From contig NC_081820.1 of NCBI RefSeq assembly GCF_030704535.1, positions 21,951,001 through 22,015,000 of the forward strand: a DNA stretch of 64,000 bases, in the 5' to 3' direction. Made by a program: the position numbers and the translations under genes. The stretch comes from Vitis vinifera. Taxonomy: Eukaryota; Streptophyta; Magnoliopsida; Vitales; Vitaceae. The stretch's first letter is position 1, and each line of letters begins with the position of its first letter. This document shows positions 12,269 through 25,301 of this stretch, one piece after another. A model generated the notes under the pieces. That model was not told the origin of the DNA. It ran no database searches and saw only the letters and a list, made by a program, of their open reading frames with translations.

Positions 12269-13690
12269 ACATTTTCTCTTAATTTTGCTCATAATCACGA
12301 TCAACATATATAATGTTTATGATATATATGAGACAAATGTATTTAGCCTCGATTCTCGTGATACGTACCATATATATCATATTCCTTTTTGGAGTTATTT
12401 AATTATAGGTAGGGATAAACATGGAAGAAAAAACTATATCTTAATAAGTTATATACTTAATTCAAGAATAAATGTATTTGTGTTGTTCCCTTTTATTCAC
12501 ATTCCTTGTCAAATCTTTCTTAGGATAACACTTATCAGACATACATTTGTTCCACTGCCTACAGCTTGCATAGGAGAAATCTCAATGCATAAGAATAAGG
12601 CCTTGTTTGGCTGCTGGTCTTGGACGCCTATCCTCAATGGCTACTAGGGGATGCTGATCTTCTTCTCAATCCAACAATTGAAAAGTCAAGTTTTGAGAGT
12701 TTTGGAAGCGGGAAGACAAAAACTTAAAACTGTTTTTAATGTGGTATTTATAAGATACAAATACCCAATGAACTCAAACTAGAATTTCCAAATCAGTGAA
12801 CTAAATGACTACTAAAAAATAATTTGCATGTGACAATATTGAAGAAAATTCTTAATTTATCTTTCAAATTTAAGTTAAATGATGGGTACAAAATTAAGAA
12901 TTAGCCATTAAGTCATTAGTCATGAGAAGTTTGTCTCCATGCGTATATTAGGAGCATCTTAAAAGAGATGGTTTTGGCCCTGAGTTTGAGAAAGCTCTTG
13001 CTTTCTGATAGTTAATTTTGTTTGAGGTGCTCCAAAACCAATAATGAAAGCAAAAACCATTAAGGAAAATGGTTTTTAATTTATTATAAAACCTAGTAAA
13101 ATAAATAATATATAATTAAATTAATTAGAGACTTATATATTTTATAATTTACTCAGAACTAGAATAAATGAAATAAATTTGAAATATCATATAAAAATAA
13201 TTTATTGATTTTAAATATTATTTTTATTTTAATATATAATTAAATTAATTAGAGACATATTTTATAATTTACTCTTTATATAGAAGAGTTAGAATAAATG
13301 AAATAAATTTGAAATATCATACAAAAATAATTTACCGATCCTTAAATAACATTTTTTTTTCTTTTACCTTTTTTCTTTTTTTCTTGCAATCTTTGCTCCC
13401 TAATTTTTTCACGTATTTTCACTCAAACGTAACATAAAAGTAGATGTGTATCATGAGCTTATAATGCATCCTTGCAAATTTATATTGCATAGTAGAGATA
13501 AAAAGATTTTCTTTTGTTGCGGTGAATATATATATATAAAATGATTTGATTTTTACAATTATGTTCCCACGAGTTTTATTTTGGTTTTATTTGAAAATGG
13601 TTTTTAAATTTATTTTATTTTAATAGAATAAAAATGATAAATCAAGGAATTTTTTAGCACATTCCTAGCTCCGCCACCGATGATAGGTGC
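12269..13690. other. Intergenic, with a duplicated AT-rich block
   Basis: No gene is recognised. 12950-13530 resembles 2340-2890. Within it, a unit of roughly 125 bp (aattaaattaattagagac, then gaaataaatttgaaatatcat) is present twice in tandem, at about 13107-13230 and 13231-13345. Confidence 0.6.
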
Positions 13691-14330
13691 TACTAACTTG
13701 TTTTCTTGTTATATGGTCATAAACTAAGCATTAGTATATTTTCATAGATATTTTTTGCAGTTATTTGAACTAATAAAACAGCCACTTAGAAGATTCCAAA
13801 CCATAATGACTCAGTTTGGCAAGGAAATGGGAAAGCTAGGATGGATGGTGGTGCTTTAGCCCCCATCACCATTGAAGTATTTATACAAGTGGCCGGGACT
13901 TGGGAGGAGCACAAGCTTTTCAAAGCAAAAGAAATTTCTTTCAGATATTAAATAATTGAAGTAAAGAGAGATCTTGATCACAAGTCTTGAAAGTTAGTTT
14001 ATATGCGTTTACCCCGTAGTCTAAGTCCACATGTTTGAACGGTGTCCAACTAAGACCACTTGTTTGAATGGTGTCCAATTAATTGCTTTACTTTATTGTT
14101 CCCTTCGAGTGGCAGTCCATTTGGACAAATTCAAAGGAGCCTTACGTTTTTCACTTACATTTATGTCATGGAGGATGCAGAAAATGCATCAAAGTAATTG
14201 ATATTGGAGGAAAATCATCTTCTATGAAGTAGTAAAATATTGGTTAAAAGAAAAAACTGATCTTTGTGTTCTCTGTGGAATTTTGACTGGACAAAATATG
14301 AGAGCCCTTGCAATGATTGTTATATGTTGA
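13690..14330 (+). repeat. Orphan RLP 3' module (relic of a lost RLP gene)
   Basis: This stretch (taaaacagccacttagaag, then gtaaagagagatctt, then tttattgttcccttcgag) is the same module that follows the intact RLP gene at about 17950-18420. Related copies, reverse-complemented, are near 54000-54340 and 62080-62400. Here no RLP coding sequence precedes it, so it probably marks the 3' end of a gene now deleted or replaced by the GT90 segment. Confidence 0.6.
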
Positions 14331-14684
14331 AAGATGTTTCAAATTTCTACTTGGAGTTAATATTTTTTTTTGTAATTTTTTTTTATATTCATATCTCATT
14401 GTAATATTAGATTTTAATATAAAATAAATAAAATAATTAAAATATATTTATTAATATTATAGATCATGATAAGAAAAAGTTATGAAATAAATATCAACTT
14501 GGAAATATCATACCTACTGAGAGGATGTATGGGAGACACGTAGGGGAGGAATAAACTGCATTTCGTTTTTGTCATCCCTAATATTTGGAATGAATCTAAC
14601 TTTTGGATTGTTTTATGTCCGCTGGAGCAGCAATATACGTATTTCCTTCTTTGAACTCTTCCTCTACTGGGTTGTTCAGCAATC
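14331..14684 (+). promoter_or_regulatory. Promoter and 5' leader of the RLP gene at 14685
   Basis: The final part, roughly 14640-14684 (gaactcttcctctactg and gttcagcaatc), matches the leader of the broken paralogue at 25350-25388. This supports 14685 as the conserved start. I see no clean TATA box; taatatttgg near 14579 is a weak candidate. Confidence 0.45.
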
Positions 14685-17567
14685 ATGAGAAAATTGAAAG
14701 CAATTCTAGGTGTTCTCTTGCTTTGGTTTCTGTGCTCAACAATTTTAAGGTCATGCAGGGCAAACAACTTGGTTTGTAATGAAAAGGAGAAACAAGCCCT
14801 TCTGAGCTTCAAACACGCTCTTCTTCACCCTGCAAACCAGCTGTCTTCTTGGTCTATTAAAGAAGACTGTTGTGGATGGCGAGGAGTCCACTGTAGCAAT
14901 GTGACTGCTCGAGTTCTCAAGCTCGAACTGGCTGATATGAATTTGGGAGGTGAGATTAGTCCTGCTTTGCTCAAATTAGAATTTTTGGATCACTTAGACT
15001 TGAGCTCGAATGATTTTAGAGGTTCTCCCTTTCCAAGTTTTTTGGGTTCCATGGGGAGTCTAAAATTTCTGGACCTCTCCTATACTTATTTTGGTGGACT
15101 AGCTCCTCCTCAGCTTGGAAATCTCTCCAAACTTCTCCACCTGAATCTGGGACATAGTGGGCTTTATGTTGAAAACTTGAATTGGATTTCTCATCTTTCT
15201 TCTTTGAAATACTTATACATGGATGGGATTGACCTTCATAGGGGACGCCATTGGCTTGAACCCATAGGTATGCTCCCTTCCCTTTTAGAGCTGCACTTGT
15301 CCAATTGTCAACTTGATGGCAATATGACTTCATCTCTCGGGTATGTCAATTTCACATCTCTCACAGTCCTTGATCTTTCTGAGAACAAAATCAATCAAGA
15401 AATGCCAAATTGGTTGTTTAATCTCAGTAGTCTTGCTTCTTTAAGTCTATCAGATAATCAATTCAAGGGGCAAATTCCAGAGTCCTTGGGGCACTTCAAA
15501 TATCTAGAATATCTTGATCTTTCTTCTAATTCCTTTCATGGCCCTATTCCTACATCCATAGGAAACTTATCCTCCTTGAGGGAATTAAATCTTTATTATA
15601 ATCGGTTAAATGGTACTCTTCCTACGAGTATGGGGCGTCTTTCAAATTTGATGGCCTTGGCTCTGGGACATGACTCCTTGACCGGTGCTATATCAGAAGC
15701 ACATTTTACAACACTTTCAAACTTGAAGACAGTACAGATATCAGAGACATCCTTATTTTTCAATGTGAAATCCAATTGGACTCCTCCTTTTCAGCTTCAA
15801 TTTCTGTTAATTTCTTCTTGCAAGATAGGTCCCAAGTTTCCGGCATGGCTGCAGACCCAAAAGTCTCTTTCCTATCTAGACTTTTCCGCGTCAGGAATTG
15901 AGGACACAGCTCCGAACTGGTTCTGGAAGTTCGCCTCATACATCCAACAGATCCATCTCTCTAATAACCAGATATCTGGGGACTTACTCCAAGTTGTACT
16001 AAACAATGCTATCATCGATTTGAGTTCTAATTGCTTCTCAGGTCGGTTACCATGTCTCTCTCCGAATGTTGTTGTGTTGAATATTGCTAACAATTCATTT
16101 TCGGGACCGATTTCCCCTTTCATGTGCCAAAAGATGAATGGAACAAGTCAATTGGAGGTCCTTGACATATCAATTAATGCTTTATCCGGGGAAATTTCTG
16201 ATTGTTGGATGCATTGGCAATCTCTTACTCATATAAATATGGGAAGCAACAATCTATCTGGTAAAATCCCCAATTCCATGGGTTCTTTGGTTGGACTTAA
16301 AGCATTGAGCTTGCACAACAATTCCTTCTATGGAGATGTACCTTCATCACTAGAGAACTGCAAGGTTTTGGGGCTGATAAATCTAAGTGACAATAAATTT
16401 TCGGGGATTATACCCAGGTGGATTGTTGAGAGGACAACTGTAATGGTTATCCATTTAAGAACCAATAAATTCAACGGCATTATTCCTCCACAAATATGTC
16501 AACTTTCTTCTCTTATAGTATTGGATTTAGCTGATAATAGTCTATCAGGAGAGATACCGAAGTGCTTGAATAATTTCAGTGCTATGGCTGAAGGACCTAT
16601 CCGGGGTCAGTATGATATTTTGTATGATGCTTTGGAAGCAGAGTATGATTATGAATCTTACATGGAAAGTCTTGTTTTAGATATAAAGGGGAGGGAATCA
16701 GAGTATAAAGAGATTCTTAAATATGTTAGGGCCATCGACCTTTCAAGTAACAATTTATCAGGATCAATCCCAGTTGAAATCTTTAGTCTCTCCGGATTGC
16801 AACTTCTAAACTTATCTTGCAATCATTTAAGGGGAATGATATCAGCGAAAATTGGAGGCATGGAATACTTAGAATCTTTGGATCTCTCTAGAAACCATCT
16901 TTCAGGTGAAATTCCTCAAAGCATTGCCAATTTAACATTTCTTAGTTATCTGAACGTGTCGTACAACAAATTTTCTGGAAAAATTCCTTCAAGTACCCAG
17001 CTTCAAAGCTTGGATCCACTTTATTTCTTTGGCAATGCTGAACTGTGTGGAGCTCCTCTTTCGAAAAATTGCACAAAAGATGAAGAGCCTCAAGATACAA
17101 ACACCAATGAAGAAAGTGGAGAACATCCTGAAATCGCATGGTTTTACATTGGCATGGGAACAGGATTTGTTGTGGGGTTCTGGGGAGTTTGTGGAGCTCT
17201 CTTTTTCAAAAGATCTTGGAGGCATGCTTATTTTCGGGTTCTTGATGACATGAAAGACAGGGTCTATGTGGTTATAGCATTAAGGTTGAAATGGTTGCAA
17301 AACAACCTGAGAAGATACTTTCTCGGTAAGGGGAAAAAAAAACATATTTTCATTACCTCATGTAAAGTTTTGCTTCAAATTCAATTTTCCTCTAAACACT
17401 CATTTGTTCTTGTCGATGCTGTAGGTTCTGCCATTTTATCCCTGTTTCATCGTGTACTTAATTGAATGTATTTGTCTCAGACGACATGAATTTTGTTTTT
17501 GACAGATTTACGATGTTTAAGGGGTCGCAGCGAAAGAGAGAAGGTAATGGATGGTGGTGGAACTTGA
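14685..17567 (+). CDS. LRR receptor-like protein, EIX/Cf class, intact
   Basis: Second apparently functional RLP. Exon 1 is 14685-17325, the intron 17326-17505 (GTAAGG to TTGACAG) and exon 2 17506-17567, giving about 900 residues. If the intron is kept, the frame runs on to 17465. The two intact genes share the exon-2 start LRCxR, which supports the splice. It has a signal peptide (MRKLKAILGVLLLWFLCS), N-cap with DCCGWRGVHC, about 28 LRRs, an island at about residues 638-685 (acidic and Tyr-rich, then KGRESEYKEIL), C-cap (GNAELCGAPL), an acidic linker, a membrane helix from about residue 819 (WFYIGMGTGFVVGFWG, with GxGxG spacing) and a basic tail. A plasma-membrane immune role with partner kinases is expected from the family. 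It belongs to a different subtype (B) from the gene at 6361. Confidence 0.88.
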
Positions 17568-18430
17568 AGAAACTGGGGAAAACATTCCAGGTGGATGTCT
17601 TCTTAACCCTTTTAACCCGATATTTTCTTATTGTACTAGTGTTCTGATGCCTCTAAAATGAAAGAAGAGGAGAAGATTGAAGAAGAAAAGTAACTTGTCA
17701 TTTCAAAATTTGTATTATTCCATTGCCAAACTAAACCTTTCTATTAGTTCATTATAACCTGGTTTTAAATATTTGCAGGGAGCACATAACCTCATCAAGG
17801 TGACATGTTTCCACAACTTCAGCACTGAGACGCCTCAAGATTTTGCTCTCAAGTCTGCAGCATTTAGAATTGCTCTTCTAATTATCAACTTGGTGGTGTT
17901 GTTATGGATATTATACTTTATTCTATGTTATTTGCTGTTATGTACGTTATACTAGCTAGGTTACTTCTTGTTATATATCATCATAAGATGAGCATTCAGA
18001 TATTTTCATGGATATCATTTGCAGGTATTTCAGCTAATAAAACAGCCACTTAGAAGTTTCGAAATCATATTGACTCAGTTTTGCTAGAAATAGAGTAACA
18101 AAGAGCAAAATGAGGAAACTAAGATGGTGGTGCTTTAGCTCCATCCCCATTGAAATGTTAATAGAATTGGGATTTGGGGGAAGCACAAGCTTAATTTTCA
18201 AAGCCAAGGAAATCTTTTTCAGATATTAAATTATTGAAGTAAAGAGAGATCTTCACAAGTCTTGATAGTTTGTTTCCTAGAGTTTACCCGATGGTCTAAG
18301 TCCACAAATTTGAATGGTACTCAAAGACTTTCGAGATCAGTTGATTGACTTTATTGTTCTCTTTGAGCGGCAGTCCAACATTTGGACAAATCCAAAGGAG
18401 CCTTAAGTGCCTTTTATTATTATTATTATT
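17568..18430 (+). other. 3' UTR exons and conserved 3' module of RLP
   Basis: Exon 2 ends at 17590 (cattccag then gtggat). A UTR exon begins at about 17780 after tttgcag (ggagcacataacctc), and its equivalents are found behind the minus-strand copies near 47640 and 49995. The module around 18020-18420 (taaaacagccacttagaag to the purine tract) recurs at 13690 and, inverted, at 54000 and 62080. The open frame here (17773-17955) is the UTR exon, not a separate gene. Confidence 0.6.
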
Positions 18431-18715
18431 ATTTTAACATTTATGTCGTGGAGAATGCAGAAAATGCATCAAAGAAAGTCATTGATATGAAAACCCAGCC
18501 ATTGACCCAATGTCTTGCAATTTGGAGGCAAAACACTTAAAAAAGTACATATTGGATTAACAAAATATAGGAGGAAAATCATTTTCCATGAAATAGTATA
18601 TATTGGTAAAAAGAAAAAACTGATTTTTTATGTTACTTGTGGGGTTTTGATTGCAGAAAACATGAGCTTGTAACCATAAGGAGCCCTTGAATTATATTAT
18701 ATATATATGCCTCTG

Positions 18716-20557
18716 CTTCTTTTGGGGTCAGTTGAATAACTTTAGGTTAAATCTAGTTTTTGAAAAATTTGAGGGAAAATGTGAGAGAAAAAAAATAAAG
18801 AGGAAAAAATTATAATTCTACACCCAAAAATATACCTAAGCAAACCATAACTTTCAAGTAATCAATTATATGAACTCAACGGGCCCCCCACTTGTTTTAA
18901 ACATTGATTATATGACATTAAATTCTTGCATTTTGGGTCACAATTTCTCCCTTGGTAAAAGTCATATTTATGGAGGTCTTGGGAAGTTTGTCTCCATGCG
19001 TTTACCATGAACTATAAGTCCTTGTATTTGATAGTAGTGAAGACTTTGGGGTTAGTTGATTAACTTTATGCTAGGTTTGGTTTTTAGAAAATTTGAGAGG
19101 GAATGCATAGGAAATAAATATAAGGGAAAAAAAATTGTCATTCTAAACCTAGAAATCTGCATTAGCAAATCCATAGCTTTCAAGTAATCAACTATATGAA
19201 CTCAAAGGGCCCCTCCACGTGTTTTAAACATCAATTATATGGCATTAAATTCTTGCATTTTGGATTGCTTGGCATGAGTCATCTTTTGTGGAGGTCTTAG
19301 GAAGTTTGTCACCATGCGTTTATCGTGAACTATAAATCATTGTATTTAATTATAGTAAAGACTTTTGGGATCAGTTGAATGACTTTAAGGTTAAGTTTGA
19401 TTTTTGGAAATTTGAGGGAGAATGGGAGGGAAATAAAATAGTGAGGGGAAATTGTCATTTTGCGTCATCTTTATGGAAGTCTTAGGAAGTTTGTCTTCAT
19501 GTGTTTACCATGAACTACAAGTCTTTGTATTTGATAATTGTGAAGACTTTTGGATTAGTTGATTAACTTTAGGTTAGGTATGGTTTTTGGAAAACTTGAG
19601 AGGGCATTGGAAATAAATACAAAGAAAAAAAATTGTCATTCTAAACTTAGAAATTTGCATTAGAAAACCCATAGCTTTCAAGTAATCAACTATATGAACT
19701 TAAAGGCCCCTCCACTTGTTTTAAACATGTATTATGTGGCATTAAAATATTACATTTTGGATCACAATTTCTCCCTTGGCATAAGTCATCTTTATGGAGG
19801 TCTTGGGCAGTTTGTCTCTATGCATTTACCATGAACTATAAGTCCTTGCATTTGATAATAGTGAAGACTTTGCGTTTAGTTGATTAACTTTAGGCTAAGT
19901 TTGGTTTTTGAAAAATTTGAGGGAGAATGGAAGGGAAAGAAATTAGTGAGGAACAATTGTCATTCTACTTTAGCAAACCACAACTTTTAAGTAATCAATT
20001 ATATGAACTCAAAAGGCCCCTCTACTTGTTTTAAACATTGATTGTATGACATTAAGTTCTTGCATTTTGGATCCCAGTTTCTCCCTTGGCATGAGTCATC
20101 TTTTTTGAGGTCTTGTAAAATTTGTCTTGATGCATTTACATGGACTATAAGTCCTTGTATTTGGATAATAGTGAAGATTTTGGGGGGCAGTTGATTACCT
20201 TTAGGCTAAGTTTGGTTTTTGTAAATATAAGGGAGAATGTGAAGGAAAGAAAATAAAGAGGAAAATATAAGGAAAGAAAAAGTGAAAAAAAAAATTGAAA
20301 CCAATTAATTATTTTAGAAGGTTAATTTCATTCATCTTCTTTATGGTTTTGGATAGAAACATCTAACCCTTATTGGTTTAAAATTTCATTAAATACCTTT
20401 TATATTTTTTTTATTTATAATTTTTATTCACCTTATCTTTTACTGAAAATAAGAGAAGTATTTGATAAAATTCAAACCAATGGGGTCAAATGATTTTCTT
20501 TTATATTTTTCATCGTAAAACTAAATACAAAAAATTAGTTTCCTTAATATTTTTGCT
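18716..20557. repeat. Tandem array of a ~320-bp repeat upstream of RLP
   Basis: Units marked by cagttgattaactttagg start near 18726, 19051, 19370, 19553, 19878 and 20185. Spacing is about 325, 319, 183, 325 and 307 bp, so one unit has an internal deletion. Shared inner landmarks are gaactataagtccttgtatt, tgacattaaattcttgcatttt and caagtaatcaattatatgaactcaa. Related units lie at 1-420 and, inverted, at 53200-53990 and 61250-62060, each time upstream of an RLP copy. No coding sequence is seen. Confidence 0.8.
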
Positions 20558-20672
20558 CATATCAAGGAAGCACGAACAACCTCTAACAAGTGCCGATTTT
20601 TCCATTCAGCGACTCCATTTTGCTGGGGTGTATTGGAACAAGTAGTCTGATAAATGATACCATGTTCTTCCA
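20558..20672 (-). mobile_element. Copia integrase fragment, duplicate of 720-815
   Basis: A short integrase remnant (PQQNG-type segment, minus strand) identical in order to 720-815. It is fused at about 20672 to RLP sequence that matches the gene at 6361 from 7647 onward. It is a broken fossil piece, carried here by the segmental duplication rather than by a new insertion. Confidence 0.8.
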
Positions 20673-20675
20673 GGA

Positions 20676-22379
20676 ATGGGTTTTTGCAAGATGGGTCCCA
20701 GGTTTCCTCTATGGCTACAAACACAAAGATCCCTGCAGATTTTAGAGTTGTACGAGGCAGGAATTGTGGACACAGCTCCAAAGTGGTTCTGGAAGTGGGC
20801 TTCACATCTTCAAACTATCAATCTTGATCATAACCAGATAAGTGGAGATTTATCCCAAGTTCTGCTAAATAGTACTATCTTCTCTATAAATTCTAATTGC
20901 TTCACGGGTCAATTACCACATTTGTCACCAAATGTTGTTGCGTTGCGTATGTCCAATAATTCATTATCCGGACAGATTTCCTCTTTCTTGTGCCAAAAGA
21001 TGAATGGAAGAAGCAAACTGGAGATACTCTACATACCATATAACGCTTTGTCAGGGGAACTTCCTCATTGTTTGCTGCACTGGCAATCTTTGACTCATTT
21101 AAACTTGGGAAGCAACAATCTATCAGGTAAAATTCCTGAATTGATTGGCTCTTTATTTTCTCTCAAGGCATTGCATTTGCACAATAATAGCTTTTCAGGA
21201 GGTATACCATTGTCACTCAGAAACTGCACATTTTTGGGCCTCATAGATTTTGCTGGAAATAAACTTACCGGAAACATACCTAGCTGGATAGGAGAAAGAA
21301 CACATCTAATGGTTCTACGGTTAAGATCCAATGAATTCTTTGGGGATATTCCTCCACAGATATGCCGACTTTCTTCTCTTATAGTATTGGATCTTGCTGA
21401 TAACAGGTTATCTGGATTCATACCGAAGTGCTTGAAAAATATCAGTGCAATGGCTACAAGTCCCAGTCCAATTGATGATAAATTTAATGCTTTAAAATAT
21501 CATATAATTTACATTCGATACACAGAGAATATTTTGTTGGTCATTAAAGGCAGGGAATCAAGATACGGTAGTATCCTTCCATTAGTGAGGATAGTCGACC
21601 TTTCAAGTAACAATTTGTCAGGAGGAATCCCTTCTGAAATCTATAGTCTTTTTGGATTGCAGTCTTTGAACTTGTCTCGAAATAATTTAATGGGAAGGAT
21701 GCCAGAGAAAATCGGGGTTATTGGATATTTAGAGTCTCTAGATCTCTCGAACAACCATCTTTCGGGTGAAATTCCTCAAAGCATCATTAATTTGACATTT
21801 CTTAGTCACTTGGACTTGTCATACAACAATTTCTCTGGAAGAATTCCTTCAAGCACACAGCTTCAGAGCTTTGATGCTCTTGATTTCATTGGCAACCCTG
21901 AACTTTGTGGAGCTCCTCTCTTGAAAAACTGCACAGAGAATGAAAATCCGAATCCCAGTGATGAAAATGGAGACGGCTTCGAAAGATCATGGTTTTATAT
22001 TGGTATGGGAACTGGATTCATAGTGAGCTTTTGGGGAGTCTGTGGTGCTCTTCTATGCAAGAGAGCTTGGAGGCATGCTTACTTCAAGTTCCTTGACAAC
22101 ATCAAAGACCGGGTTTATTTGGCGACAGTGCTAAAACTGAGCTGGCTCCGCTACCATTTCAGAAGATACCGCATCAGTAAGTGAAAGATATAGGTTTTCC
22201 ATCTTCCTCTCATTCATTTATTCAAATGCTTCAGCAGAGTACTTCGTTTTCAAATACAAACATTAACCCACTATGACCAAATTTCAGGAATAAAATGGAA
22301 TTCGATTTTGACAGGTTTGAGATGTCCAAGGAGCTGCAAACAGGAAAGAATGGAGGAAAGAGGTAGTGGTGAATCTTAA
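20676..22379 (+). pseudogene. 5'-truncated RLP, duplicate of 3' half of gene at 6361
   Basis: An open frame of 502 codons (20676-22184) reproduces the second half of the RLP at 6361. Some 30-40 residues differ by my reading. It keeps LRRs, the island (PSPIDDKF), C-cap (GNPELCGAPL), membrane helix (WFYIGMGTGFIVSFWG) and basic tail. If spliced at 22176/22315 like its parent it ends at 22379. It lacks signal peptide, N-cap and the first LRRs, because its upstream sequence is a copia fragment joined at about 20672. Without a signal peptide it is unlikely to reach the membrane correctly. The frame is nonetheless still open, so the truncation is probably recent. It could be expressed as a fusion transcript, but nothing here proves that. 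Confidence 0.85.
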
Positions 22380-23748
22380 GAAAAACATGTCCAGGTGAAG
22401 TGCCTTCTTAGCTCTTAATCTAGACCTGCCACTTGCTTGTTATATATAGTAGTAGTCTTCCAAAGCTTTTAAGCTCACTAAATGATCTATGACTTACAAG
22501 TATTTTTCATCAGCATATGCAAAAGGATAATGCTCACAGAATAGGAGGGGATAGGTGAAAGATCATGGAGAAGAACTATATATATATATTTTTATGATGG
22601 AATCGTGTAACCACTTGGAATATTTTTCTTCTGAACATTCATCATGGGCTCATCCCTAAGAATGTCAATCATATAATAGACATGCTCTACATATTATAGT
22701 TGTTTAAGCTTGTTCCAAATATGTTTCAGGGTGCAGTCCATACTTCAATGGCGTGGTGGAAAGATCTGTACTCAAGTGGAATGTACTTGGAATTGCAGTA
22801 ATTTATCAACTTTATTGATGTTCTTGTTCATCATGATGTAGTTGCTACTCTTTTATTTCCTGTTGTATCCTAATCACTGCTACTTGGTCATGGGTTGTTA
22901 TATCATAATAAAGTCAACATGTGGTGTGTTTTAACGTAATATTCTAAGGTACCAACTTCATACCTTATTAAACTTGCAATTCTAGCCCTTCAATTAATAA
23001 AAGACCCTTCAGTAGTTGTGTTCAACCATAATGTCAGTTGCTTGCCATTTTAATGTGAGGTGAAGCTAAGACCCAGGGGCAATAACATTTTATTTCTCTT
23101 ATTTTGTCTTTAGGTTCCATTTGGATGGATTTTTTTTTCTTTTTTAATTTTTCTTAATTAGTCATCATTAAAATTAGCAATATATCATTTTGAATATATA
23201 GAATTATATATATTCAACTAAATACAAATAAAGACAAAACATTTTACAATTTATGAACGAAATAAAGTTACACATTCACAATTTCATAATATAAATTTAT
23301 CTTTAAAAATGAAGACATATCAATATGTAGTGGAGAGACTAGTTATACACATTGTTTGGAATTGGCTCCGAGATTCAACCTACGAGACTCAAAGTTGTTT
23401 CTCCTTTACCCGCACATCGATTAAAAGATAATAATGTAATATATTTTTAGAAACTTTTAGGCTATGTTGAGTTCCCAAGAAATTTGAAAGAAAATGTGAA
23501 GAAAAAAATAAAGAGAAAAAGTAAAGAAAAAAAAAAGATTTAAAATGAATAAATTATTTTTATATGCTATTTTAAAATTATTTTTCTTATTTTAACTCTT
23601 TGATACAAAAATTAAATAATTTAAAAATAAATAAATTTTAAATTAATTTGAACTATATTTAATTTTCTTTAATATTTTTTCATGAGATATTCCAATAGGA
23701 GAAAATAATTTTCTTGAACATTTTCTTTAGATTTCTCATCTTTCTTTT
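22380..23748 (+). repeat. Duplicate of RLP 3' flank (copy of 9356-10728)
   Basis: Near-identical to 9356-10728 at a constant offset of about 13.0 kb, including the UTR intron and exon 3 (acceptor tttcagggtgcag at about 22725) and the following AT-rich tract. No independent gene is seen. Confidence 0.8.
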
Positions 23749-24180
23749 TTGAAGTACCTAAACATGGTAAAAGTTGACCTTCACAAGGAAGTCCATATGC
23801 TTGAATCTATGTCTATGTTTCTTCTCTTTCAGAGTTGCACTTGTTGGCATATCACTTGATAGAAAAATGGTTTCATCTCTCAGGAATATCAATTTCACAT
23901 CTCTCAATTTCCTTAATCTCTCTAAGAACAATTTCAATCAAAAAAATGCCAAATTGGTTTTTTAATCTTGGTACTAAAGATTTTAAGTCTTATCAAATAT
24001 CAAAGTCCTTGGGGCAATTCAAATATCTAGAATATCTTGATCTTTTCATCGACTCTCTTTGTGGCAACATTAATCTTTCACCTATAGGAAACTTATTCTC
24101 CTTGAGCATGTTAAATTTTTTTGACAAGAGTGAGGCGTCTTGCAAATTTGATAGCCTTGGTTCTAGGAATGAAAAAAGAA
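23749..24180 (+). pseudogene. RLP fragment (middle LRR part), longer copy
   Basis: Duplicate of 10729-11018 that continues further. After the FKYLEYLDL-type repeat it goes on with IDSLCGNINLSPIGNL and LSMLN, as expected of an RLP LRR array. The coding signal is spread over frames and fades at about 24180. Because it extends past the point where the other copy breaks off (about 11018), this copy keeps the older arrangement. No start or membrane part is present. Confidence 0.75.
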
Positions 24181-25301
24181 AAAAAGAATTTTCTAAATAA
24201 CTAATATATCTTTAAACTTTTTTATCAACATAAATAGTTCTTTTTGAGTTGATTCTAAACTTTAATATCACTTATGTTTTTTTAATTCATATCCTTCTTT
24301 GTATATAATTTACCTAGTTTTTGTTGCATCTCTATTTTTCTTAGTATTGGTAGACTTTCAAACAAAAATATTTTATTATGATAATTAATATTTTTAAAAA
24401 TTTTTCCTTAGCATGAACAATTTTTTGTGTTAAGTGAATTATAAAGTTGAACTTAAGATAACTCAGGAAATGATAGTCTTCATTAATTTTATCATAATTA
24501 ATTTATTCAGTTATTATAATTAAATTTATTAATTAGTTTGATTTCAAGTATGAGTAATTAATATTTGAATCATTTACATATATTTATGATTGAGGTATGA
24601 TTAAAATGCTAAAACAAATTATTTTTTCTAAATTAGTCATTAACCCCAAACTAAACCATTTAAATGGGAGCAAATAACTTTCCATCATAATTGTTAACAT
24701 CTCATATGTTCATTAATAATTTTTGTTGACCGGAAATTTTAGGACTTATGCCCAATTCTAGGGTGGAACCACCAACTCCCATCCAAAGTCTTAAAAGCTC
24801 AAATGTGAAAGCCTATAAATGTATGATTACAAAATGTATAATGCTTTGGTATCAAAATCTCCTTTTCCAAAATGGGTAATGCTTGCACCAAAATCTCATT
24901 TTCTGTACCATACCCACAATTTTCCACCAAGGGTAATAAGTCACATGTGAAGAAATGCTTCAGTACCATAGAATTTTCCAAAATAATAAGAAAGAAAAAA
25001 ACAGTATCAGAGAATTTATATTTACTAAGAAAGAAAAAACACAAGTATAATAAAATTTATTCAATATTTTATATATTTGAAAGAGATTTCATTCCTTATA
25101 CAAAAGAGAAAATAAAAAGTAAATTTGGATAAACATAATAATAATAATAATAACAATTTATTGACTCCTAATTTTTCTTTTTCCTTTTTCGTTGCACTTC
25201 AATTCATCCTCACTATCTTCTTTCCTTCCTTCTTTTCCACTAAATTTCCAGGAGACGGATGGACTCTAAAGATTATGGAGCTGGGATAGGCCAAATCCAC
25301 C
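24181..25301. other. AT-rich intergenic region, no gene seen
   Basis: Low-complexity A/T sequence with a short (ata)n run at about 25137-25151. Small open frames near 24800-25130 have no recognisable similarity and AT-driven composition. I see no gene. Confidence 0.6.

Noticed and set aside
17773-17955. 60-codon frame after the second RLP gene
   Set aside because: It corresponds to the non-coding 3' UTR exon conserved behind other RLP copies.
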